23,466 nucleotides of DNA from a virus: positions 1 through 23,466 of the IMG/VR virus record IMGVR_UViG_3300009420_000094. One strand, written 5' to 3'. The notes beneath the pieces are model-generated. The model was not told where the DNA came from. It saw nothing but the letters and a program-made list of their open reading frames with translations, and ran no database searches. This document shows positions 6,682-14,302 of the stretch, piece after piece (position 1 is the first letter of the stretch; each line of letters begins with the position of its first letter). A program made the position numbers and the translations under genes.

Positions 6682-8309
6682 ACGATATAGCATTATTAAA
6701 ATTTCAGAATTACGTTCGCCCTTTACTTCAAGAAAATAAAGCGAAAGATTGGGTATTAAACGGTAAAGATAATTCATTCTATCAGACCATTATAGACAGG
6801 GTGAATGGTTCACCAACTAATTACGCAATTATCAGTTCTTATATAGATTTAATCTATGGTAAAGGATTAAGAGCTAAAAATGCTAAGTCTAATTTAGAAG
6901 GATGGATAAAATTCAAATCTATCATAACTAAGCAAGATATACGCAGAATTATAGCAGACCGCGAGTATTTTGGTGAGGCTTCGATGGAAGTTATACAAAC
7001 TAAAGGTAAAGAATTAAGTTCTATCAATCATATACCTAAAAATTTACTAGTGCCTCAAATTGAAAATGAAGAAGGAGAAATTGAGAACTATTGGTTTAGT
7101 AGAGATTGGGGAGATACAACTAGAAACAAACCTACTCCGATACCAGTATTTGAAGGTAAAGCAGAGAAAGAAATATTTGTAATAGCACCATACAAAGCGG
7201 GGAAAAGTTATTTTTCCGACCCAGATTGGCTTTCAGTAATGACTTATTGCGAAATGGAAGAGGAAATTGCAAACCTAAATATTAACTCTATTAAAAAAGG
7301 GTTGAGTGCAGGTTATATTATAAATATTCCTGACGGAAATTCGTACACACCAGAAGAAAAAGAAGAGTTTAAAAGACAAGTTAAATTAAAGTTAGCAGGG
7401 TCAACTAATGCAAGTGACTTTATGATTTCGTTTAACGGAGTAGAGCAAGAGATAACAATCACACCCTTTCCTGTTAATGAGAATATACATAAGCAATGGG
7501 AATTTTTGACTAATGAAAGCCGTCAACAAATTATTACAGGTCATAAAGTAACAAGTCCTATGTTGTTCGGTATAAAAGACAGTACTGGATTCGGAAATAA
7601 TGCAGACGAATTAGATACAGCCGAGGCTCAACTAATGAAAAGGGTCGTAGCACCTAAGCAGCAATATATCATTGATGCTTTAGAGTCTATTTTAGTTCAA
7701 TATGATATTAATTTAGATTTAGAGTTTATTCCTTTAACAGAAATTAAAGAAGAGCCTAAAGCGGTAGAGTTAAGTAGTGATTGCGAGCATACTCATGGTG
7801 TAAACGATTTAATAAACTTAGGAGAAGATATAGATTTAAACGAATACGATTTAATAGACGAAGTAGAGGTTGATTATGAAAATGAATTAGAATTAAAGGC
7901 TACAATATCTGGAAACCCAAAAAAAGGGAGTATTCAAGATAGCAAAAATATATTAATACGTTATAAATACGCTGGAAACCCATCACCAGAAAGACAATTT
8001 TGTAAAGATATACTATCAGCTAATAAGGTTTATAGAAAAGAAGATATAGTTGCACAAGAAAGTAATCCTATTAATAGAGGTTGGGGTGCAAACGGTTCTA
8101 ATACATACTCAATATGGCTCTACAAAGGCGGTGGGGCGTGCAAACATAAATGGAACAGAGTAATATATCTAAGAAAAGGAACTAAAATGACTTTAACCGA
8201 TATAATAAGCACTGGCGAAGCAAGAAGAAGAGGTTATAAAGTACCTACAAACGACAGCAAGGTAAGCATAACACCTAATAGAATGCCGAAAAAAGGATTT
8301 TTAAAATAG
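6678..8309 (+). CDS. Portal protein with C-terminal Mu-F-like (minor head) domain
   Basis: 543 residues. Residues 1-400 carry portal features: an N-terminal helical segment with INYA-like text, the central beta/alpha core, and a crown/stem-like stretch SRQQIITGHKVTSPMLFGI followed by NNADELDTAEAQLMKRVV. That last pattern is common in phage portals. Residues about 413-543 look different. RYKYAGNP..RQFCKDIL (Cys442), KVYRKEDI, NRGWG, and LYKGGGACKHKW (Cys488, His490) resemble the C-terminal domain of Mu gpF-type minor head proteins, often a zinc-like C..C.H site. The portal is the dodecameric DNA gate at one head vertex. A fused F-like domain would replace a separate minor head gene, and none is seen nearby. 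It is unusual that the portal lies downstream of the capsid gene. Confidence 0.8.
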   Translation: MNDIALLKFQNYVRPLLQENKAKDWVLNGKDNSFYQTIIDRVNGSPTNYAIISSYIDLIYGKGLRAKNAKSNLEGWIKFKSIITKQDIRRIIADREYFGEASMEVIQTKGKELSSINHIPKNLLVPQIENEEGEIENYWFSRDWGDTTRNKPTPIPVFEGKAEKEIFVIAPYKAGKSYFSDPDWLSVMTYCEMEEEIANLNINSIKKGLSAGYIINIPDGNSYTPEEKEEFKRQVKLKLAGSTNASDFMISFNGVEQEITITPFPVNENIHKQWEFLTNESRQQIITGHKVTSPMLFGIKDSTGFGNNADELDTAEAQLMKRVVAPKQQYIIDALESILVQYDINLDLEFIPLTEIKEEPKAVELSSDCEHTHGVNDLINLGEDIDLNEYDLIDEVEVDYENELELKATISGNPKKGSIQDSKNILIRYKYAGNPSPERQFCKDILSANKVYRKEDIVAQESNPINRGWGANGSNTYSIWLYKGGGACKHKWNRVIYLRKGTKMTLTDIISTGEARRRGYKVPTNDSKVSITPNRMPKKGFLK

Positions 8310-8312
8310 ATT

Positions 8313-8864
8313 ATGGCAATTAAATTATTTATAACACCTCAAGAAATAGCAAACACCACCATTTTAGGCGGTAATATAGACCTAGACAAGTACACATTTG
8401 TAATAAATAGTGTAATGATTACGGTATTAGAGCCGCTTTTAGGTAGTTTGTTATACGATAAGATACTAACAGACTGGACTGCCGACACTTTAGCAGGTGA
8501 TTACTTAACAATATTTACTGAATTTATCAAACCTATCACTAAAAATGAATCCGCTGCGGAATACATAGAGATGTCAAGTTATACATTAGCAAATGGAGGA
8601 CTTTTTAAGCACTCTCCAGACAATGCAGAAGTAGTAGACAAGGACGAGGCGCAATTTTTAAGCGGAAAGTATCACAATATATCACAAATGTATATCCAAA
8701 GATTCAATAAATGGATATGTAAGAACGTTATATCAGAATATAAAATATCACAAGACGAGGTAAACGCATCAAAAAGTTTAACAGTACGCTCTGGGTGGTT
8801 CTTTGGAAGAACAAAAACCGATTATGATAATCAGTATTTTTGCGATAACGACCTTTCCTGTTAA
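8313..8864 (+). CDS. Head-tail connector, DUF6712-like
   Basis: 183 residues starting three bases after the portal stop. The N-terminus (IKLFITPQEIANTTILGGNIDLDKYTFVI) and LEPLLGSLLYDKI match the DUF6712 / gp6-like adaptor pattern in Bacteroidota phages, where a helical bundle caps the portal. The rest is helical, with SSYTLANGGLFKHSPDNAEVVDKDEAQFL and a Trp-containing helix FNKWICKNVI. The gene lies directly after the portal, as expected for an adaptor. Its stop codon overlaps the next ATG by one base (TAATG), giving coupled translation. Confidence 0.7.
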   Translation: MAIKLFITPQEIANTTILGGNIDLDKYTFVINSVMITVLEPLLGSLLYDKILTDWTADTLAGDYLTIFTEFIKPITKNESAAEYIEMSSYTLANGGLFKHSPDNAEVVDKDEAQFLSGKYHNISQMYIQRFNKWICKNVISEYKISQDEVNASKSLTVRSGWFFGRTKTDYDNQYFCDNDLSC

Positions 8865-9427
8865 TGATTTGCGGTATTACATCGGGCAGGTCTAAACAAT
8901 GTAGTGATAGTGTTGCAGGGTTCAATATTGTTTACTTGTTTCCTTTCGTTAGTTACGATAGGAGTCAAATTATTTTAAATACTAACATTGTAACTACATT
9001 CCCAGATACTGAAATTTTTAAATTTGAAGTATTGAACGCTAATTTGTCAGAAGAAATGAGCGAAGATGATGGAGGTATATTTTACAGTCAGAATTTGAGT
9101 TTTGATTTGGCGAGAACTAGCGTAGAAGATAATTTAGAATTGACTAAGTTGATGGATAAAGACTACATGGCTATCGTTTCAGATAGGAACGGTATCTTTA
9201 GATTATTAGGAACTTACAACGGATTGAGCGCAGAGGTTACAAAGGTCACAGGAGGCGGTATGGAGGACTTTAACGGGTATAAGGTAACGATGGAAGGAAA
9301 GGAATCTTTAAGCTCTTTATTCGTGTCTAATTTAGAAGATGCTGGATTTGTAGAGGATGGTTTTCTTTTGCTGGAAAACGGAGAGTTTATTTTAACAGAA
9401 AGTAACGAGAAAATAATATTGGAATGA
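8864..9427 (+). CDS. Tail-tube-like structural protein, copy 2
   Basis: 187 residues. It is paralogous to the 5743-6255 product over its length. It has the same N-terminal C-x-I-T-S-G-R-x-K-Q-C-S-D motif and the string YLF-x-x-V. Both share IVSDRNG / VVKDRNG and the closing EDFNGYKVTMEGKES / EDNNGYTLTGTSKEA. This copy has an extra acidic C-terminal extension (LLLENGEFILTESNEKIILE). It is coupled to the DUF6712-like connector. One paralogue may form the tube and the other a tail-terminator, completion or distal-tail protein. Assignment between these roles is not possible from sequence alone. Confidence 0.5.
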   Translation: MICGITSGRSKQCSDSVAGFNIVYLFPFVSYDRSQIILNTNIVTTFPDTEIFKFEVLNANLSEEMSEDDGGIFYSQNLSFDLARTSVEDNLELTKLMDKDYMAIVSDRNGIFRLLGTYNGLSAEVTKVTGGGMEDFNGYKVTMEGKESLSSLFVSNLEDAGFVEDGFLLLENGEFILTESNEKIILE

Positions 9428-10851
9428 GTAAAAGATTAAGCGCATTAACGAAAATAACATCTATATTAGACGGGGCTTTAATATACATAGTTGATTTAAC
9501 ACGAACGGCAGGAGACCAATCAGTAGGTATTACTAAGCAAAACCTAGCGAACGACTTAGGACAAGCAACAGGTGAACCAGTTTCTTATAGTGCTATATGG
9601 TCTACTGGTTTAACCTTCCTAGTCTCTGCGGAAACTTACTACATAAATAATAATATACACACAGCAACGGCTGCAAATGTTACTTTAGATGCTGCTCATG
9701 CAAGTTTAGATAGATTAGATTATTTAGGCGCATTCGCAGACGGTACAGTAGGTAAGGTTACAGGAACACCCGCAACGACATCTTTAGTTACCGAGCCAGA
9801 ATATGACCCTTCTGATTTTTTCCCTATAAAATTAGTCTTAATTAATACAGGAGATACCACCCCAACAGACCCAGATACAGGAGAAACAGCAGACACTACG
9901 TTAATATTTGACGAAGATACGGGAAGCCCTACTGAATGGGATTTGACTTTAAACAGTGGTGATTTAGCAGTAACAACAGTTGACCCTTATAGCGGCACTA
10001 AATCAATAGAAGCTACTAATTCAAATCTTAATGATTTAATGACCTTTACTTGGACTTCATTAAAAAGTACAGATGATATAACTGCATTAAGCTGGTGGAC
10101 TAAATTAAAAGCAGATATGTCTGCAAATAGCATTAGATTAAGTTTTCATAATGGCAATGAATTGGTAGGAAAGGTTACTTATTTTAATGACGGCAGAAAT
10201 GGCTTTGATAGTTCTAATTTATCGTATCAAAAAATAACGATAAATAGAGATGATTTTATAGGGTTGCCTAGTGCGCAATACGATAGTATTAAAATAAGTT
10301 ATTTTACACAAACTTTTGCAGGTTATTTCTTTGATAAATTTGAACTACACGAAGGCTCTACTGCTTTACCACCAACTAGCGGAGGAAACTTTGGAGATGT
10401 GTTTGGAGCAAATGTTTCAATAGATGACAGTATAGCAGTATTTAGTGGAACTACTGGAAAGATTATAAAAGATAGCGGAATAAAGATAACAGACTTAACC
10501 GAAACTTTAGCTTTTAGCGATGAAACAACAAGTCTAACAACAGGAACAAGTAAACTAACTTTTGCTATGCCTAATTACGCAACTACTTTAACGGGTGTAA
10601 GCGTAAATGTAAAGACTGCACCAACTGGAAGCACACTAATATTTGATTTAAACGAGGGTGGTACTTCTGTATTAAGCACAAAGGTGTCTATTGACATCGG
10701 AGAAGTAAACAGCGAAACATCAGCCACTCCTCCTGTTATATCAGACAGCGCAATAGCAGCGAATGCTGTAATGTCGATTGATATAGACCAAGTAGGCAGT
10801 ACCATTGCGGGAGTAGGCGGTAAATTTAGATTATATTATAAAAAAGCATGA
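9424..10851 (+). CDS. Tail fibre or appendage protein with carbohydrate-binding-like domain
   Basis: 475 residues, start overlapping the previous stop (ATGA). The N-terminus (SALTKITSILDGALIYIVD) resembles the attachment segment of phage fibres in Bacteroidota. Residues about 155-310 look like a jelly-roll carbohydrate-binding module. They contain WDLTLNSGDLAVTTVDPYSG near the start and a closing IKISYFTQTFAGYFFDKFELHEG motif. Then follows the fibre signature VFSGTTGKIIKDSGIKI. The C-terminal about 110 residues are a beta-sandwich ending VGGKFRLYYKKA. No chaperone or catalytic motif is seen. The likely role is host glycan recognition. It overlaps the LRR gene start by 4 bases. Confidence 0.65.
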   Translation: MSKRLSALTKITSILDGALIYIVDLTRTAGDQSVGITKQNLANDLGQATGEPVSYSAIWSTGLTFLVSAETYYINNNIHTATAANVTLDAAHASLDRLDYLGAFADGTVGKVTGTPATTSLVTEPEYDPSDFFPIKLVLINTGDTTPTDPDTGETADTTLIFDEDTGSPTEWDLTLNSGDLAVTTVDPYSGTKSIEATNSNLNDLMTFTWTSLKSTDDITALSWWTKLKADMSANSIRLSFHNGNELVGKVTYFNDGRNGFDSSNLSYQKITINRDDFIGLPSAQYDSIKISYFTQTFAGYFFDKFELHEGSTALPPTSGGNFGDVFGANVSIDDSIAVFSGTTGKIIKDSGIKITDLTETLAFSDETTSLTTGTSKLTFAMPNYATTLTGVSVNVKTAPTGSTLIFDLNEGGTSVLSTKVSIDIGEVNSETSATPPVISDSAIAANAVMSIDIDQVGSTIAGVGGKFRLYYKKA

Positions 10852-11507
10852 TAAACCCGTACAGATTTTTAAGCGAAGGAAATTTTACATTTTCAACAAC
10901 TTCTGTTATTTCAAATTGGTCTCCTACTACAGTTGTAAATGGAGGCAGCACTTTAACTTGGGATATTACAGGAGACATAACACCAACCTCTCAAAATGTA
11001 AACGACCCCACTTTTGATTTAACTGCAAATACAGGAACTGTAAACATGAATGTTTATGATATTAGTTTAGTTACTTTTTTAGACTTTAGAAATTTAGATT
11101 TTACATTATTAAATTCTTCTAATTTGGTTTCTTTGCAATCATTAAATGTTATTAACAGCTTTTTAACAGATTTAGATTTAACTAATAATACTTTGTTACA
11201 GCAATTATTTCTTACTAACAACTCTTTAACTACTTTAAGTTTAACCACTCAAACCTTTTTAATTATTTTAGATTGCGAGGATAACAATTTAGCAACTTTA
11301 GATATTAGTTCAACAAATATTAAAATTTTAAGATGTGAAGGAAATAGTTTTTCTTCTACCGTAACAAACAAAATATTAACAGATTTAGTTGCTATTGGTC
11401 AAAATAACGGTACTTTAAGCTACAGAAACAATGAAACAGGACAAGGAGTCACAGACAGAGCAACTTTAATAAGTAGAGGTTGGACGATAACAAATTACGC
11501 AACATAA
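10848..11507 (+). CDS. Leucine-rich-repeat phage appendage protein
   Basis: 219 residues. An N-terminal beta domain (SNWSPTTVVNGGSTLTWDITGD, DPTFDLTANTGT) leads into about four leucine-rich repeats at 78-168. Their spacing is near 20-21 residues with L-x-x-L-x-L-x-x-N units such as LTDLDLTNNTLLQQLFLTNNSLTTL and LDCEDNNLATLDIS. The C-terminus (GVTDRATLISRGWTITN) is a recurring end in Bacteroidota LRR proteins. It has no signal peptide, as expected for a virion protein. The place directly after the fibre gene suggests that it is a tail tip receptor-binding or accessory protein. LRR protein-protein or glycoprotein binding to the host surface is likely, by inference. Confidence 0.7.
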   Translation: MINPYRFLSEGNFTFSTTSVISNWSPTTVVNGGSTLTWDITGDITPTSQNVNDPTFDLTANTGTVNMNVYDISLVTFLDFRNLDFTLLNSSNLVSLQSLNVINSFLTDLDLTNNTLLQQLFLTNNSLTTLSLTTQTFLIILDCEDNNLATLDISSTNIKILRCEGNSFSSTVTNKILTDLVAIGQNNGTLSYRNNETGQGVTDRATLISRGWTITNYAT

Positions 11508-11518
11508 TCTGAAAAATA

Positions 11519-11815
11519 ATGACAGCAAAAGAAAACGAAGAGTTTATCATACTCAAGCAAGATGTAAAGTATATAAAATCTGAGGTTACAGAAATTAAAA
11601 AAAACAGCAAGCAACTAAACGAAAGCATGCTGCTTTTAACTTCTAAAATGTTTACAGACGATTTAACAGGCGAAAAAGGGTTTTTTGAGATAACCAAAAG
11701 ACATGGGATTCGCTTGACTAAATTAGAGAATTTTAAAGCGGTTGGTTACGGTGTTATTATGGCAGTAGGAATATTAGCAGGATGGTGGTTAAAATTTAAA
11801 AAACAAGGCTCATGA
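11519..11815 (+). CDS. XhlA-like membrane protein of the lysis cassette
   Basis: 98 residues. It opens with a charged coiled coil at 5-40 (ENEEFIILKQDVKYIKSEV) and ends with one hydrophobic helix at about 73-91 (AVGYGVIMAVGILAGWW) followed by a basic tail (LKFKKQGS). This architecture, with an N-out or N-in coiled coil and a single C-terminal transmembrane helix, is that of XhlA / hemolysin-type lysis accessory proteins. The start of the peptidase gene overlaps its stop by 4 bases. The role as lysis accessory or holin is inferred from topology and neighbours. Confidence 0.55.
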   Translation: MTAKENEEFIILKQDVKYIKSEVTEIKKNSKQLNESMLLLTSKMFTDDLTGEKGFFEITKRHGIRLTKLENFKAVGYGVIMAVGILAGWWLKFKKQGS

Positions 11816-12150
11816 AATATTTTGAAGAAGAGGAGTTTTTAATGGATGGCGTTATAGTTTTCGATAAAATGGATACTAACTTATTAAAGGATTTAGACGT
11901 ACTTAGAGGACTTGTAAACGAGCCTTTACGCTTAACTAGTAGTTATAGAGATGAGGAGAAAAATAATGCAGTAGGAGGGTCACAAAGAAGCCAACACTTA
12001 AAAGGTAAAGCGGTAGATATTTCTTGCAACAACGGAACGTTAAGAGCAAATATTGTAAAGCACGCTTTATCTATAGGTTTAACTTGCGGAGTTGCAAAGA
12101 CTTTCGTACACGTAGACAATAGAAGTAATCAAGTTGTATTTTCATATTAA
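11812..12150 (+). CDS. Peptidase M15-type endolysin
   Basis: 112 residues. Zinc-peptidase motifs of the M15 family are visible: SQHLKGKAVDIS with His62 and Asp69, and a second ligand site HVDNR with His100 and Asp102. The N-terminal helix LKDLDVLRGLVNEPLRLTSSYRD is also family-like. M15 enzymes cleave peptide bridges of peptidoglycan. At 112 residues it is near the minimal catalytic domain and has no cell-wall-binding domain and no signal peptide. Thus it needs a holin, and it sits between two membrane-protein genes that could supply that. Its stop overlaps the next ATG by one base. Confidence 0.8.
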   Translation: MKYFEEEEFLMDGVIVFDKMDTNLLKDLDVLRGLVNEPLRLTSSYRDEEKNNAVGGSQRSQHLKGKAVDISCNNGTLRANIVKHALSIGLTCGVAKTFVHVDNRSNQVVFSY

Positions 12151-12563
12151 TGGGATTTTTAAGTAAACTATTTAGCGTAGGAGCAGGAAAAACAATCATA
12201 TCAATTGGAGACGTTGCAGACAAATTATTCACTTCCAAAGATGAGAAGCTGACCCATGAGGAGGTTAGAATGAGAATACTAAACACGCCTTCACTTGCTC
12301 AAATTGAAGTAAACAAAGGAGAAGCTGCTCACAGGTCACCTTTTGTTGCTGGATGGAGACCTTTTATAGGATGGGTTTGCGGTCTCGCTTTATTATACAA
12401 CTTCATTATAAGAGACATTCTTGCTTGGTCTATCAGATTGGTAGATAAAACAATAGAAGCACCACCAGAGTTGGCTATGGAGCATTTGATGACAGTCTTG
12501 CTTGGTATGTTAGGTCTTGGAGGTATGCGTACTTACGAAAAGTTGAAAAATAAATCATTTTAA
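12150..12563 (+). CDS. 3TM holin, GTA_holin_3TM family
   Basis: 137 residues. The motif EVNKGEAAHRSPFVAGWRP (residues 53-71), then the helix FIGWVCGLALLYNFII (about 72-87), and the helix LMTVLLGMLGLGGMRTYEK (about 113-131) match holins of the gene-transfer-agent 3TM family. An amphipathic N-terminal helix precedes them. Holins make the inner-membrane lesion that releases the endolysin. It closes the lysis cassette, and an intrinsic terminator follows 22 bases later. No spanin-like lipoprotein is visible nearby, although the host should be Gram-negative. Confidence 0.8.
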   Translation: MGFLSKLFSVGAGKTIISIGDVADKLFTSKDEKLTHEEVRMRILNTPSLAQIEVNKGEAAHRSPFVAGWRPFIGWVCGLALLYNFIIRDILAWSIRLVDKTIEAPPELAMEHLMTVLLGMLGLGGMRTYEKLKNKSF

Positions 12564-12585
12564 AAAAATACATTCAATTAATTAC

Positions 12586-12617
12586 AAGCACTTTCCTTTA
12601 CAGTTAGTGCTTTTTTT
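12586..12617 (+). terminator. Intrinsic terminator closing the late operon
   Basis: AAGCACT (12586-12592) pairs with AGTGCTT (12606-12612) around a 13-base loop, and a T-run continues to 12617. It follows the holin stop by about 22 bases and marks the boundary between the late structural/lysis genes and the promoter of the early region. Confidence 0.8.
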
Positions 12618-12661
12618 ACCTTTACAATATAATATTTAAAAATAAACGTTAATATATTAAG

Positions 12662-12688
12662 TTGTTTAAATAATATTGTATATCTTTG
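12662..12688 (+). promoter_or_regulatory. Bacteroidota promoter of the early/replication region
   Basis: A perfect -7 box TATCTTTG (12681-12688, TAnnTTTG) has TTG at 12662-12664, a 16-base spacer. The usual spacer is about 17-23 bases, so this is slightly short. Transcription would start about 15-20 bases before the ATG at 12711. The interval from the terminator to the ATG is very AT-rich and has no open frame. Confidence 0.65.
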
Positions 12689-12710
12689 GTGTATAATTAA
12701 AACTAATATT

Positions 12711-12995
12711 ATGAATACGGAATTAACAAGAGTTTGGAACAGTTTAGATAGAGATGATAAATTAGAAATCATTGAAAACGGAATAGATATGTGTAGCGTA
12801 TCGGAGGGTTTTTTAATGTTAAGATTATTTAAAAAAGGTAATGAAATTTCTTCTTTTATTTCTAACACATTAGAAAATCATCTTTGTGTTGAGGTTGTAT
12901 CTAAATCTACATTAAGCGAGTTGTTTAGCGATGAACACGATTTTGAAGAAGAGGACGCAGAAGTTATTTTAAAATGGATGGAATCACAAAAATAA
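12711..12995 (+). CDS. Hypothetical early protein (94 aa)
   Basis: 94 residues, acidic, predicted mostly helical (LTRVWNSLDRDDKLEIIENG, SEGFLMLRLFKKGNEISSFISN). The C-terminus is strongly acidic (DEHDFEEEDAEVILKWMES). It is the first gene after the early promoter. Small acidic early phage proteins are often host take-over or anti-defence factors, but nothing in the sequence proves this. The 15 bases around its start (AAAACTAATATTATG) recur exactly at the next gene. Confidence 0.6.
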   Translation: MNTELTRVWNSLDRDDKLEIIENGIDMCSVSEGFLMLRLFKKGNEISSFISNTLENHLCVEVVSKSTLSELFSDEHDFEEEDAEVILKWMESQK

Positions 12996-13006
12996 AAACT
13001 AATATT

Positions 13007-13138
13007 ATGGTAAAAAAAACAATTGACTTCCCAGATGATTTATTATTAAAAATCACAAAAATTGCAAAACTTGAAGATAGAAGTTTTAGCGGACAAGTAA
13101 GGGTATTATTAGCAGAATCAACAAAGAAAGTAAAATGA
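13007..13138 (+). CDS. Small ribbon-helix-helix DNA-binding protein (43 aa)
   Basis: A short gene with the same 15-base leader and start as the preceding gene. The 43 residues fit the Arc/MetJ-type ribbon-helix-helix fold: a strand KKTIDFP, helix DDLLLKITKIAKLEDR, and helix SFSGQVRVLLAESTKK. Proteins of this kind bind DNA as dimers through the N-terminal strand and often act as phage repressors or autoregulators. The gene overlaps the next ATG by 4 bases (ATGA). Its target could be its own operon; the site is not identified. No partner toxin is evident. Confidence 0.65.
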   Translation: MVKKTIDFPDDLLLKITKIAKLEDRSFSGQVRVLLAESTKKVK

Positions 13139-13410
13139 AAAAAGTAACGCAAAAATTACTAGACAAGGTATTGAAAGAGGCTGACGAGCATATAACTGAT
13201 TTAGATGTTTATATTGAATATAACACGGAAACATTTTATTTTTTCTTTGAAATAAATGCTACATTTGAGGAAACTGCTTATATTGCTTTAGATTTAGACG
13301 ATAACAAGGTTGAGTTATCAGAGGAGCAAATCAACTTTGTATTTAAACACGTAAAAGACTTACAAGACACCGAAATAGAGAAACAAAGAGAATTAGAAAA
13401 TCAATTTTAA
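13135..13410 (+). CDS. Hypothetical early protein (91 aa)
   Basis: 91 residues, acidic, alpha/beta. A helix KKVTQKLLDKVLKEADEHI, strands LDVYIEYNTETFYFFFEINATF and AYIALDLDDNKVEL, and a C-terminal helix EEQINFVFKHVKDLQDTEIE are visible. No family is recognised. Its translation is coupled to the RHH gene by a 4-base overlap, so they may act together. Confidence 0.6.
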   Translation: MKKVTQKLLDKVLKEADEHITDLDVYIEYNTETFYFFFEINATFEETAYIALDLDDNKVELSEEQINFVFKHVKDLQDTEIEKQRELENQF

Positions 13411-13422
13411 AAACATAAAAAA

Positions 13423-13590
13423 ATGACTAAAACAATTTTACCCACAGGAGTAGTAGTAAAGCATAGACAAGAAGGTAGTATAAAGGTGTATAGCCAAATA
13501 CTAAAAGATGAACCTATCTACAACGAAGTAACATTAGAAACTGCTCTTAGAAATGAGTTAAAAGACAACCTTATAAAGTTACACCAATGA
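13423..13590 (+). CDS. Small hypothetical protein (55 aa)
   Basis: ATG at 13423 after an A-rich leader opens a 55-codon frame ending TGA at 13588-13590. The sequence begins MTKTILPTGVVVKHRQEGS, with beta-like strands, and ends in a helix (ETALRNELKDNLIKLHQ). The gap between the neighbouring genes would otherwise be 310 bases. Codon use and the ATGA overlap with the next small gene support it. The function is unknown. Confidence 0.5.
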   Translation: MTKTILPTGVVVKHRQEGSIKVYSQILKDEPIYNEVTLETALRNELKDNLIKLHQ

Positions 13591-13718
13591 AAAATATAAA
13601 ATTCAATAACAATGAATTAACTATGATACAGAGAGCATTAATAAACTTTATCTTAATGGACGATATAACATTAGAAGAAGCGAAAGAATTAAAAGAATTG
13701 TACCTTAAAATTAAATAA
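13587..13718 (+). CDS. Small hypothetical protein (43 aa)
   Basis: The ATG overlaps the preceding stop codon by 4 bases (ATGA). The frame has 43 codons and ends TAA two bases before the annealing-protein start. The sequence is mainly helical (ELTMIQRALINFILMDDITLEEAKELKELYLKI). Translational coupling on both sides supports it. No family is recognised. Confidence 0.45.
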   Translation: MKNIKFNNNELTMIQRALINFILMDDITLEEAKELKELYLKIK

Positions 13719-13720
13719 AA

Positions 13721-14302
13721 ATGAATTTACAAGATTTAAAAAAAGAGATGCCTTTCAAATGGCGAGTTCAAAGTACTAGCCAATACGGTTCTAATTGCGT
13801 TGCTTACATAGATGCAAGAGATGTACAAGATATATTAGATGATGTTGTAGGTGGTGCTAATTGGCAAGTAAAATATGAAGAGCATAAAGGAAATCTATTT
13901 GCAAGTATAGGTATATTACTTGAGTCTGGATGGGTTTGGAAATCTGACTGCGGAACTGAAAGCCAAGTTGAGAAGCAGAAAGGAGAAGCCTCAGATGCTT
14001 TTAAACGTGCCGCTGTAATGTGGGGAGTTGGCAGATTTTTATATTCCTTAGAAATCATTAAAATAAAAGAAGTTATAAAGGCAGGTAACAAATATCATCC
14101 TGCGCATAACGGTCAAAGAATTTGGAATATAAACGAACACTGTAATAAGATTCACAACTCAAAGAAAGTTAAACGCAAAGAAGCATTAACTATTGATAAG
14201 TTTGAGAAAGCGAAACTATTTACCTCTGAACAAATACAACAAGTGTTAGACACGTTTAGAATGTCAAGCGAACAAAGAAAAGATTTAACTACATTAATAT
14301 GA
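13721..14302 (+). CDS. Rad52-family single-strand annealing protein
   Basis: 193 residues. Motifs of the Rad52/Rad22 family are present: residues 11-50 (PFKWRVQST, YIDARDVQDILDDVVGGANW) and SDAFKRAAVMWGVGRFLY at 91-108. These belong to the annealing core, which coats single-stranded DNA and promotes pairing. The C-terminus (about 135-193) is basic (SKKVKRKEAL) and ends in a helical segment, which may contact single-strand-binding protein or a nuclease. It is the first gene of a recombination block. The matching exonuclease is probably the PD-(D/E)XK protein at 18708-19370. The gene overlaps the next start by 4 bases. Confidence 0.85.
   Translation: MNLQDLKKEMPFKWRVQSTSQYGSNCVAYIDARDVQDILDDVVGGANWQVKYEEHKGNLFASIGILLESGWVWKSDCGTESQVEKQKGEASDAFKRAAVMWGVGRFLYSLEIIKIKEVIKAGNKYHPAHNGQRIWNINEHCNKIHNSKKVKRKEALTIDKFEKAKLFTSEQIQQVLDTFRMSSEQRKDLTTLI

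Noticed and set aside
5688-8309. Alternative genetic code (TAG read as an amino acid), as in some crAss-like phages
   Set aside because: TAG ends the capsid and portal genes at sensible positions (5690 and 8309) and the frames show no internal TAG.
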